From NCBI GenBank assembly GCA_963575745.1, contig CAUYUJ010020671.1, positions 345,397 to 406,396 on the forward strand: a DNA stretch of 61,000 bases, written 5' to 3'. A model generated the notes under the pieces. That model was given only the letters and a program-made list of their open reading frames with translations. It was not told the origin of the DNA and searched no databases. Positions 52,230 through 61,000 of this stretch are shown in pieces (position 1 is the stretch's first letter; each line of letters begins with the position of its first letter). The position numbers were made by a program, and so were the translations under genes. This stretch comes from Prorocentrum cordatum. Taxonomy: Eukaryota; Sar; Dinophyceae; Prorocentrales; Prorocentraceae.

Positions 52230-53700
52230 AATGGCAGCAACAACTCGACGTGGCGGTGTGAGCCGTGCAACTTCAAGAACGGTGGGAAGTACAAGTACTG
52301 CTGGAAGTGCTGGGGTGCCCGCCCTACCGCGGCAGCCGCAGGAGCCTCCAGCGCGGCTGCAGGAGAGGCCTCCGAGGACAAGTGCCACGACGAGCAGCTC
52401 GCCAAGGTGCAGCACTACCGTGCCAAGCTGGCCGAGCTCAGGAAGCTCGCCGAGGACCCGTTCCTGGAGGAATCCCTGCAGCCGCAGGTGGCGCAGCTCG
52501 AGGACGAGCTCGCCGCCGAGCAGGCAGCATTGGAGACGGGAGTGCCGCGCTGCTTCACCGAATGCAGAGTGGTGCGAGACAGGAACAGCGTCGCGGAGCA
52601 GAAGAACAAGTGCCAGCAGCGGATCGACGCGCTCCAGGAGCAGAGAGATGCGCTCGACGAGAAGCTCGCCGACGAGCGGAGCAAGCTGGGCAAGTTCGAC
52701 ACCAAGCTCGAGACCCTGGACAAGAAGATCAAGGAGTTGGCCGTCCCCGCCCCAGGGAAGGGATGTGCAGCAGCGCTCGCCTTCCTTGAGCAGGCCGAGC
52801 GTTGCCTCGACGACGGCGGGAGCGAGAAGCGGGAGCAGCTCGCCGCCGCCGTCGCCCACGCCAAGGAGCAGAAGGAGCAGGAAGAGGAGCGGGCCAAGCA
52901 CGCCGAGCGCCTCCAGCAGAAGGCCAGGGCGGAGCAGGCCCGCGCTGCAAAGGAACGGGCTGGCAGCGCCGATAACCGCAAGCGAAGCTGCCCCGAGGGC
53001 CCAACCAAGGAGGACCTCCTCGAGATCCCCGCGGGCGCCAACGAGCAGGACATCTGCAAGGCTCTCGTCGGCGTGGGGGTCACGCCCGACCAGGCTGGTA
53101 AGGTGGTTGCTCCTCTTAAGCTGCTGGTGGGCGAGCTGCAGGCTGGGCACGCCCTCGCCATCAGCAAGACGCAGTGGGTGCAGCAGCGGGGGGGCTTCGT
53201 GCGCAAAGGGATCAACCAGTGGGACATCAGCCCGCGGGAGTCCAAGGGGCGACTCGCCGTGGCCTGGATCGACGCCTACAGCAAGGAGGGGCTCGTGCTC
53301 GGGGCCGCATACCTGTGGAACAGCGAGGGCCTCACACAGAGGAACAAACGCATCCTGGCCAAGTGGGGCGCCACCATGAACGCGATCCAGAGGGGGTGGA
53401 TCCTCGGGGGCGACTTCAACATAGGCCCAGAGATGCTGGAGCAGGCCGAGATCGTCCGCAAGATGAACGAGGTCATCGTGCGCGACACTCAGCAGGGCAG
53501 CTGCCTGAAGAAGGATGGCACGAGGAGCACGCGCGACTACTTCATCGTCTCGCGCGGCCTGGTTGCACCTACGCTCAAGGCAGAGGTCCAAGAAGGGCAC
53601 AACACGTCGCCGCACTTGCCCGTCAGGATAAGGGTGCCAGTGCACCAGCAGAGCGACTACATGGTCAACGTGCTGTGCAAGCGGACGCCGCGGCCGCTGA
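52230..53700 (+). pseudogene. LINE 2: zinc finger, coiled coil and endonuclease portion
   Basis: Begins with a RanBP2-type-like finger (WRCEPCNFKNGG..YCWKCW), with no ATG in frame after the relict leader. Then come a long coiled coil (EQLAKVQHYRAKLAELRKLA, RIDALQEQRDALDEKLADER) and an Ala/Glu/Lys-rich linker. The C-terminal half of an APE-type endonuclease follows: GWILGGDFNIGP (GDFN), RDYFIVSRGL and HNTSPHLPV (catalytic His region). The N-terminal endonuclease motifs (Asn and QE) are not obvious, so the domain is partial or decayed. Open without a stop, but the start is missing. Confidence 0.75.
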
Positions 53701-53730
53701 CGCGGCCAACGGGCTGCCCCCCCACGGCCA

Positions 53731-56145
53731 GTGCGATGGCCGAAGCCGCTAGCACACAGGCAGCACACGCAGGGCCAGGTCGACGGCTACTGGAGCGAGC
53801 TCGGTGGGGCCTACGAGAAGCACCTGAACAGGTGCCGCAGCTTCGAGGGCTACGACTGGAGCAAACGACAGGGCCACTTCGAGAAGGCCAACTACAAGCA
53901 GAAGCCGCGCAGGCCCAAGCCCTGCACCGCGGCCCTGGAGCAGCAGCAGTGGGTCGAGGCAGCCGAGTGGCTCGCGCGGCGGCTGCGCCAGCTGAGGCTA
54001 CTGGCCAACGCATGGCAGCAGAGGCGAGATTCGGGCGCACTTCGGCGAGCTCAGCACATTGCTGACGGGCTTCTCAGCCACGACATCGCCATGCCGCTGT
54101 TCGCAGAGCGAGCACCTTGGCAGACGGCCGAGACAGGCAACGACACGGACGAGGAGGACGGGCTGCTGGAGTCTGTGGACGCCCCTCGGGATGAGGCGGA
54201 AGGGGTACAGGACCGCCTCGCGGTCAGAGCGCCCCCCGCCGAGGGCCAGCAGGACCCCAATACCCGGAACACGATTCGCTGGCCGCTCATCGTGCACACG
54301 CTGCGGGACTGGCGAGTCAGTGACATCGACGAGCGCGCCCAGAACTACCGGGGCTTCATCGCCGCGCTGCTGGACCTCGCCAGCAGGAGGTACTGGAAGA
54401 TGGTGCACCGAGCGGCCGCGGCGCAGTGGCGGCAGTGGGTGGCCACGCACGGAGAACGAGGAGCAGGGTCGCTGCACAAGTGGACCAATGCCCCCGCGCC
54501 TTGGCAACCGCAGGCAGCGCCAGCGGGTTCCGACAGCGACCAGATGCACGAGCTCACGCACCCCCAGAAGGCCGCCGACGCCGCGCTGCAGGGGTGGGAG
54601 AACATCTGGCACGACCCGCCCGAGCCGAGGGCGCCGTGGCTCCGGCTGCCCACAGAGATCGAGTGGGCAGAGGCCAAGCCTCCGCCCATCACCCCGCAGC
54701 AGGTGATCGAGGCCTGCGGGCGCTTCAAGACCAGGACGGGGCTAGGGGAGTCGGGATGGCACCCGGGACTCTGGCGCGAAGGTGGAGTCCAAGGAGCCGC
54801 GAGGGTGGCCAGCACCCTCAACGCCCTGGAGGCGGGCTCGCCCTGGCCGCAGGCGCAGGGCACCATTCTGTTCTACCTGCTGGCGAAGGCGTCGGGCGGG
54901 CACCGCGACCTCGGGCTGATCCCCGAGCTGGCGAGGCTGTGGGAGACCATCCGCATGCCGTGCGCCAGGGGCTGGGAGCAGAGCCACCGCAGGGGCTACG
55001 ACTGGGCCGCGAGAGGGGGGTCCAGCGAGAGGGCCGCCTGGGAGCAGGCGGTGTTCTGCGAGGCCACGGTGGCACAGGGGCTGGAATACGCCGTCACGTA
55101 CTTCGACCTGGTCAAGTGCTTCGAGTACGTCACGCACGAGAAGGTGTGGCAAGCAGGTGCGCGATCCGGATTCAACACGGTGATCCTGAAGATGGTGCTG
55201 CGCATCTACTCGATGACGCGGGCGCATCGTGCTGGACAATGCACATGCGGAGGGTTCGAGGTGGGCGCGCGGCATCGCGGCAGGAAGCCGCCTCGCGCCC
55301 CTCTGCCTCAAGATGGTTATCTTCGGGGAGCTGGACGGGGTCATCGCCAACTACCCGTGGGCCTCGGTCTGCTTCTTTTTCGACGACTTGGTGGTCGCCA
55401 CGCGGGGCGCGAGGTTGTTTGTGCAGTACTGGCACACGCGGCTGGTGCAGGCGCTCGTGGACATGTTCGGGGGGCTGGACATGAGGGTCTCCAAGGGCGC
55501 GGAGGGCAAGACGGTCTCCATGGCCTCGACCACCGCGCTGCAGGACGGCCTCGCCAGGCGCGTGCGCCCGCTCGGCATCAGGATGGTGCGACACGCCGAT
55601 CACCTCGGCGTCGCCACCGCGGCCGGCAGGAGGAGGCGAATCAGCGCCTTCAGCAAGAGGGCCAGCAAGTACGCAGCGCGGCGAGATCGCATCGCCCGCA
55701 TACGCCGAGCAGGTGGGCCTGCGCAGGCGATCATCAGACAGGGGAAGGTGCCGTCGGCGATGTACGGGGTGCAGGTCATGGGCATGCCCAACGCCACCCT
55801 CCCCTCCTGCGGCAGAGCGTGGCGACCTCCTTCAGGGGTAGCACCATGGGGAGATCGTCGCCGCTCACGCTGCTCGCGCAGGGCGCCGACCCCGCCATCC
55901 GCGCCAACACGGAGCCGCTGGTCAACTGGGCCATGGCGTGGCAGGAGGTAGCCAACCAGGACGGCCTCCACGCGCAGCTCCAGAGTGCGTGGAAGAAGTG
56001 GGCACTACGTGTGGGGCGGGCAAGGGCCCCATGGCAGCAGATGCGAGGGCCCGCAGGGGCCTTCATCGCCACGGTGCAGAGGCTGGGCTGGGAGACGCTC
56101 GCGGCGCACAGCATCACCTCAGGAAGCTGCCGCTCAGATACCTGA
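53731..56145 (+). pseudogene. LINE 2: reverse transcriptase portion (frameshifted)
   Basis: One frame carries the linker (GQVDGYWSELGGAYEKHLN) and early RT motifs (GTILFYLLAKASGGHRDLGL). Motif A is TYFDLVKCFEYV (Asp codon 55105-55107). After about 55220 the RT continues in another frame: RWARGIAAGSRLAP (motif B, with Ala-Ala for the usual PQ), FFFDDLVV (motif C, Asp pair 55382-55387), GAEGKTVSMAS and HADHLGV. From about 55815 the first frame is again the right one (FRGSTMGRSSPLTLLAQGAD, VNWAMAWQEVANQDG). The catalytic Asp residues survive, but the shifts make it non-functional. Confidence 0.8.
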
Positions 56146-57613
56146 AGCAGCGCATCAGCGCGGCCACGGAGAACGGCCCCAAGAGCGACTGGCTGCGCAT
56201 CCACGGCGAGAAGCACGGCCTGGACAGCTTCTTCGTGGCGCCGCGCTGCTCAAGAGGCCGCCGAGCAAGAAGTGGACGCTGGAGCACCAGACTCGGGTGC
56301 GCAGCCTGTGGCGCGGCGGCACCTGGCCGCAGCGACGGCTTTTCCACAAGGGTGCCGCAGAGGGCAGCACATGCAAGGCCTACCACAAGTGCGAAGGGAC
56401 GGACCGCCACAGGACGTTCGTGTGCTCGGCCAGGCAGGAACACCGGCGGATAGTGGGAGGGCACCACATATGCCATCGCGGTGCCATGACGTGGCCTGGT
56501 GGAGCGACGGAGAAGCAGCTGGCGGCCTCCGAGTCGCTCCGGGGGAGAGGGCTCGCAGCGGACCCAGCGCTGGAGTACGACCGCAGGAACTTGCCCTCCT
56601 CATCCACCTGCGATGTGGAGGGCGCCTTCGACGGCCTCGTGCACGGCGACATCTACACGGATGGCAGCCTGCTGTACGGGGCATACCCAGCATTAAGAAG
56701 AGGTAGCTGGTCTTTCGTGAAGCTCGACAGTTGGCACAAGATGGAGCATGCAATGTTCGGGCCGCTGGAAGGGCCGCAGCACGACCAGTCGATCTACAAG
56801 AGCGAGCTGACGGCGGTCCTCCAGGTCCTGAGGGGGGCCGTCCCGCCAGTGCGGATCTTCAGCGACTGCCAGTCGGTCCTCGACGGCTTCGCTAGAGGCC
56901 CCGAGTGGGCCGCCAGAGCGGACACGACCCACAAAGAGGTATGGCAGGAGTGCTGGCGGCTCGTGCAGGAAAACGGCGGGGTAGGTAGGCAAGGGATCGT
57001 CATCGTCTTTTGCAAAGTCAGAGCTCACGCCACAAGGGCCCAAAGAGCCTTGATAGGGCCCCAGCAGTTCATCGGGAAAAAGATAGCGGACGCCTGCGCA
57101 AAGCGCGGGGCGCAAATGCATCAGCACGAGGCCTGGTGCAGGGCCGCGTATATTCAGGGGTCCCAGTTGGTCTCAGACATTCTGGAATTCGCCGCGCACG
57201 TCGGGGAACTCGGTCACGGGCTCGAGGACACCTCCGAGGGCCCTGGGCCCTCTGGGGCCCAGGGCAGCCCCGTCCCCGCCCCGACGCCCAGTGAGGGAGT
57301 GGAGAGCCCCGCGGGCACTCCACCGCCCTCACAGGGCCCCGTGGTCCCCCCTCCTTGGCCTCCTGCGGGGCTCGGAGAGTTGATCCAGCGGGCCCAAGCC
57401 GAAGGCCACCAGATGGTGCCCCTTAAAACAGTAGTATCCTGTCGGAAGTGCGCAAGGTACGCCACCAGCCGATGGAGGGGTTTGTTGACCAGCTGTCCAG
57501 GGGGGAATCCTCGGGTCCTAGCTGGGCGTTTGAACCGCTTGTGGCAGGGAAGACACCCCACCACGAATCAGAGTTTCGGAGGACCCAGATTACCCAGGAC
57601 AGGCCTGGGATGA
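56110..57613 (+). pseudogene. LINE 2: RNase H and C-terminal portion
   Basis: A short piece in a third frame (RYLKQRISAATENGPKSDWL) leads to a frame open to 57613. It has RNase H motifs IYTDGSLLYG (Asp codon 56660-56662), YKSELTAVLQ, IFSDCQSVLDG, VFCKVRAHAT and GKKIADACAKRG. After a Pro-rich linker a CRKCARY..C cluster resembles the Cys motif near the end of LINE proteins. The RNase H block is internally intact. RNase H would remove the RNA strand during target-primed reverse transcription. Confidence 0.8.
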
Positions 57614-57688
57614 AGGGCGCCTCCGTTTTCGAGCGTAGTCGCCTCGCCTTCGGCCGATTCGACCATACGTTGCGAGCGAATCCTCAGC

Positions 57689-57866
57689 GAATCCTCCTCC
57701 TCCTCCTCCTCCTCCTCCTCCTCCTCCTCCTCCTCCTCCTCCCCCTCCTCCTCCTCCTCCTCCTCCTCCTCCTCCTCAGCCTCCACCTCCTCCTCCCTCC
57801 TCCCGCCTCCGCCTCCTCCTCCTCCTCCTCCTCCTCCTCCTCCTCCTCCTCCTCCTCTTCATCTTG
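57689..57866. repeat. (CTC)n 3' tract of LINE 2
   Basis: CTC/TCC triplets with one GCCTCCACCTC interruption, starting 75 nt after the LINE stop codon. It may be the simple-repeat tail of the element. Confidence 0.85.
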
Positions 57867-59400
57867 AAGGAGAGAATTCGGCATGAACATAAGCTTTCGC
57901 AGGTCCGCGCGGATCTCAGGGATCGGCGCTGGGCCCCTGGCGTGCTCCCTTGCGCCATGGAGGGGAGCCCAGCGCGGATAAAACACACTCCACGCGGACC
58001 TCCGAAGGCTTACGATGGGGCAGTGGGGGCGCGCATCAAGAAACCATATGCTTTTTGTTCGTCAGGGTACCCTGGGTTTCTTCGCTCCTCGCGCTGCGCG
58101 GTGACTTCCAGCAACCGTTGAAGGAACTGCTGCGTTCAGGGTGCTCCAGGTTTCCCCTCGGGTGCACCTCGCGCGCGGGCTCTTGGGGTTTGGTTTTTTT
58201 ACGAGGTTTCTTGCCGCCGCGCCCGCACTGTATGCTTATGCGCTTTATCTTCTTCGAGATTGCCAGCGCCAACGAGGATGCTCAATGACTGCATGGGCGT
58301 GCAGTTTACTTTTTTCTCGTGCTGTGACCGGGGAGTCAGTATTTGAGCGCCACCTGCCGTGCGTGCCCTGCCCCCGAGCTCAGCGCGAATGGAGAGCGTG
58401 TCATAGACGGGAGAGGCAAAGAGGAGGTCTTGAGAGGCCTCGAATGTTGAGGTCGTGCATTCGCGGGGCTCCCTCGTCGCCATGGCTGGACGCAGCTCGG
58501 AAAAAAAACAGCAGGTGCGTTTTGGCCCCAGGAGGGGTCTGGGGACAGACTTTGAGCGGATTTGACATGCTCCCCCGCCTCTTGACTCATTCTCTCGGGG
58601 CCCATTCAGCGCAGACCTCCCAGCCGCATCTGAAAGCGGAGGTCTCCAGAGGCCTCGAGTCTTGAGGATCTTGGCGGAGGGGGAGGAAGCTGTTGTGGAG
58701 CCCTTCCGCCAGGCCCGAGGGGCCGAGCTCTACACCCAGGGACGCAGGCACGCTTCATGCCAGGCACCGAAGCCCCCGACCTGACATGAGGAGAACGAGG
58801 AGGAAGAGGGACGAACACCCCATTCCCCACGCCCTACCCCGCGCCTCACCCCACGCACGAGTCGTGTTTTTTATGGTGAAGTTGCCGAGGGGGTTCGAGG
58901 CCACGTCTCCACCGATCGAAGGCACCAACAACAGCAGCAACAGCAGCAGCATCGGCAGCAGACCTGTCTGTAGTCTTGGGTCTTGAGGAGGAGGAGAAGG
59001 AGGAGGGGGTGCAAAAGGAACAAGACTCCTCACCAGCTTCTGCCCAGCGCCTCCGTCGTTCTGGCGTATGTGATGTTTCGGCTCTCCCTCTGGCTCGGAG
59101 ACTCTGCAATTTGTCCAATGCATGAATCATCGCCGCTTCAATGTTGCCACTTTTCCTTTCAGCACGGTGCTGGGATAATTTGATACAAGCGCCTCGGCGT
59201 CGTTCCTCCTCTGCTGCTATCCTCCAAGGCGGGTATGTGTGTAGGTCTGCTTCTGCTCGAGCCGACCCGGAGAGTTTCCGGCCACGCTCGCAGAGCACCT
59301 CTAGTCTTTTTCCTGAGTTGCTCCTTGCCCAGATATGCCTGTTGCACATTGACTGTGTAGCCGAGATTGCTATATGCGCGCGGGTGCACCCGAATCGTCA
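57867..59400. other. No gene recognised
   Basis: Mixed sequence. Two similar words GAGGTCTTGAGAGGCCTCGA (58422) and GAGGTCTCCAGAGGCCTCGA (58639) occur 217 bp apart, and there is a short AACAGCAGC tract (58927-58965). No motif-bearing frame. Confidence 0.4.
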
Positions 59401-59900
59401 AAAAAACGAAGGGGCATTTGCGATTCCACGGGTTGGGCCTCTTGGGGCCCTCTTGGAGGCCCTCTCGGGGCCCCCTTGGGGCGCCTCGGTGGCCTCGCTG
59501 GCGACCACAGGACACGCGGGCCCTGGCTCCCGCCGATGACGTGGGCACTCTGCGGGTGCTCGGGGCCCCCCCACGACCGCGCAGCGGCGCAGCACGGGAG
59601 GGGGGAGGAGCGAGGAGGGACGGAGGCAGGACGGGACCCGGACCTCCGGGGGCTCGCTTCCTGCGTGGGCCCTCCGGCGGGCCTCGCGGGCGTCTTGGGG
59701 CGCCCTTGGGCAGACCCGAGGCCTCTCGGACGGCCCCGCGGGGACCCCCGTGGGGCCTCCCTGGCCCGTCCCTGGCGGCCTCCGGCCTCTCGCCCGCGGC
59801 CCGCGGCCCGCACCCCCCCGGAAGTCGTGCGCACTCGCGGGCGAGCGGGCCCGGCATCTCCGGCAAGGGGGTCACGTGCGGCGAGCAGAAGTAGCCACAT
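59401..59900. repeat. GTCTTGG-type GC-rich repeat, diverged
   Basis: CTCTTGGGGCCCTCTTGG and GGCGTCTTGGGGCGCC words resemble the 18 and 26 kb family. Very high GC; open frames on both strands are compositional. Confidence 0.5.
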
Positions 59901-59944
59901 CCGCGCCCTCGCGGCCTGGATTCCTCGGGGCGGCCCAGAAGGGG

Positions 59945-60165
59945 GTCCAGCTGAAAGGGGGTGGTGCAACAGATATGGGGCAATTGTGTTGCAGGTTTCT
60001 GGCGCCAGAGAAGTGGATTGCATATGTATTGCAGGTGATGTATTGCACGCGCCGCGAAAACCCAGCAATACACTTGCGCCGCGGAATGTATTGCACGCCC
60101 CAGAAGTATTTGCAACCCCACAAATTTATTGCACCACATCTGTTGCACCACCCTCTTGTCGCTGG
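59945..60165 (+). repeat. TGCAA/TTGCAC-rich degenerate repeats
   Basis: GGTGCAACA, GTGTTGCAGG, GTATTGCAGG, GTATTGCACG and TTATTGCACC words every 15-30 bp on both strands. They resemble the TGTGGTGCAAT heads at 4.7, 5.8, 7.5, 8.5 and 28.0 kb. Confidence 0.6.
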
Positions 60166-60718
60166 GCCCCTTTTGGGTCAACGCGAATTCCGGGGCGCAA
60201 TCCCGTGGATGGGCGATCGCATGGATGTGCTTCGCGCGGGGCATTCGCGAAGAACTCCCCGGGGGCTGGTGTACGAGGCCGTGTATGTGGATATGGTTCC
60301 CGCCCGCGAAGGAGGTCTCCTGGGCCGTTCAAAGAGCCCGCCCGCGAAGGAGGTCTCCTGGGCCGTTCAGAGAGCCAGCCATCCTGGATACCTGAGGGCT
60401 CGGAGGTACCTGGGGACACTCAACTCGGTGTATACGGCAGGGTGGCGGATATCCCGCGAGTCCAGCGCTTCTTCCAGCACTGCTGCCTGCGGGGCTGCTC
60501 TTGTTGGAATTGCTCAGCAGAGTGCTCGAGCCTGGGGATCCCAAGCGAACTCTGACAACTAGCAGATTTTTCTCACGGACAGGCCCTCAGGGGTAGACCG
60601 AGCTCGCGTGCGGCTGCCTCGAGGCGGAAGGGAAAGGAATGAGTGCGAGGGAAGAGGCATGCCACTTTCACGCCGCGTCAACACTCGTAGAAGAAAAACG
60701 GTATACACATGTACTTGT
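60166..60718. other. No gene; a 38-bp duplication
   Basis: CGCCCGCGAAGGAGGTCTCC occurs at 60301 and again at 60339 (38-bp period). No recognisable gene. Confidence 0.5.
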
Positions 60719-60738
60719 GGCGCTCCGCGCGGAGCGCC
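60719..60738. other. Perfect 20-bp palindrome
   Basis: GGCGCTCCGCGCGGAGCGCC, just after GTATACACATGTAC. GC palindrome next to a TA-rich word, as at the composite junctions. Confidence 0.9.
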
Positions 60739-60847
60739 AAACATTTTTGCTTATGTTTTTTGTATTTCTTTTAAACAAGGCCGTTGGCGTTTTGAGCCTG
60801 GCTGGTGCTGAACACTCTCCTCTGGGGCCCCCAAACGGGGTGGTGGC

Positions 60848-61000
60848 CTCACCGTGTGGTGAGTCGGTGGGGATTCGGGGTCACCGCACGGTTTTGGGAC
60901 TTGGGACGTATTCCGAGGATGTCTCGGGCGACGGACTTTGCGGTGAGGTCTTGGGGGATTTCGAGGTCACCGCACGGTCTGTCATCGCACCTTTTCGGGA
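60848..61000 (+). repeat. Start of an 85-bp tandem repeat, cut by the window end
   Basis: GGGGATTCGGGGTCACCGCA at 60869 and GGGGATTTCGAGGTCACCGC at 60954, each followed by CACGGT; preceded by a CTCACC-GTGT-GGTGAG hairpin (60849-60864). Confidence 0.6.

Larger units (their letters stand above)
52112..57862 (+). mobile_element. Second LINE-type retrotransposon, decayed
   Basis: Zinc finger, coiled coil, endonuclease, reverse transcriptase, RNase H and a C-terminal Cys motif occur in order but spread over all three plus frames, with at least five frame changes (near 53700, 55220, 55815, 56120, 56250). It starts at a relict leader and ends in a TCC tract. A different family from the 35-42.5 kb LINE: RT motif sequences differ and there is no OTU domain. 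Confidence 0.8.

Noticed and set aside
1-61000. tRNA, rRNA or snRNA genes
   Set aside because: Nothing with a convincing cloverleaf or conserved rRNA block was seen by eye; a covariance-model search would be needed to exclude small ones.

Overview
The window looks like nuclear DNA of a dinoflagellate. The strongest sign is a perfect 22-nt copy of the dinoflagellate spliced leader (DinoSL) at 33920-33941. A 21/22 copy lies at 50527-50548, and a decayed 15/20 copy sits directly behind the first. GC-rich coding DNA, huge amounts of simple and tandem repeat, and decayed multi-copy retroelements fit this. Nothing looks bacterial, and I see no rRNA or tRNA genes. The genus cannot be fixed from the sequence.

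Layout. 0.8-2.7 kb: broken tyrosine-recombinase element with a cytosine-methyltransferase-like domain. 3.1-17.7 kb: repeat territory with two interleaved systems. One is a set of composite units (one inverted at 3.15-4.66 kb, seven head-to-tail at 9.1-17.6 kb) joined by junctions that can fold into a nested stem-loop. The other is a dispersed repeat with alternating-CG hairpins (4.7-9.1 and 27.4-27.9 kb). A 206-bp terminal-inverted-repeat element sits inside a GAT microsatellite at 14.1 kb. 17.8-30.6 kb: GTCTTGG-rich repeats, 73-bp, 121-bp, 33-bp and 90-bp tandem arrays, and a decayed gene of a dinoflagellate multi-copy family (21.0-22.6 kb). 31.5-33.9 kb: low-complexity Ala/Pro-type repeats.

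33.9-42.5 kb: a spliced-leader-tagged Mei2-like RRM fragment, then a LINE retrotransposon. Its ORF1 is damaged and carries an OTU-type protease domain; its ORF2 (endonuclease, reverse transcriptase, RNase H) has one frameshift. 42.5-43.0 kb: a probable exon of an unknown host gene. 43.6-49.3 kb: more repeats, including an 8-bp TAGCCCTA array and a 167-bp foldback element.

50.5-57.9 kb: an intact single-exon ORF of unknown function (400 aa) with a relict spliced leader and an internal 62-aa duplication. It is followed by a second LINE with at least five frameshifts, bounded by TCC-type microsatellites. 57.9-61 kb: no recognisable genes; some short repeats and palindromes.

The two probable host coding segments (42.5 kb exon and 50.6 kb ORF) and both LINEs are on the plus strand. 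The picture is of a genome shaped by retroposition of spliced-leader mRNAs and by expansion of hairpin-associated repeats.
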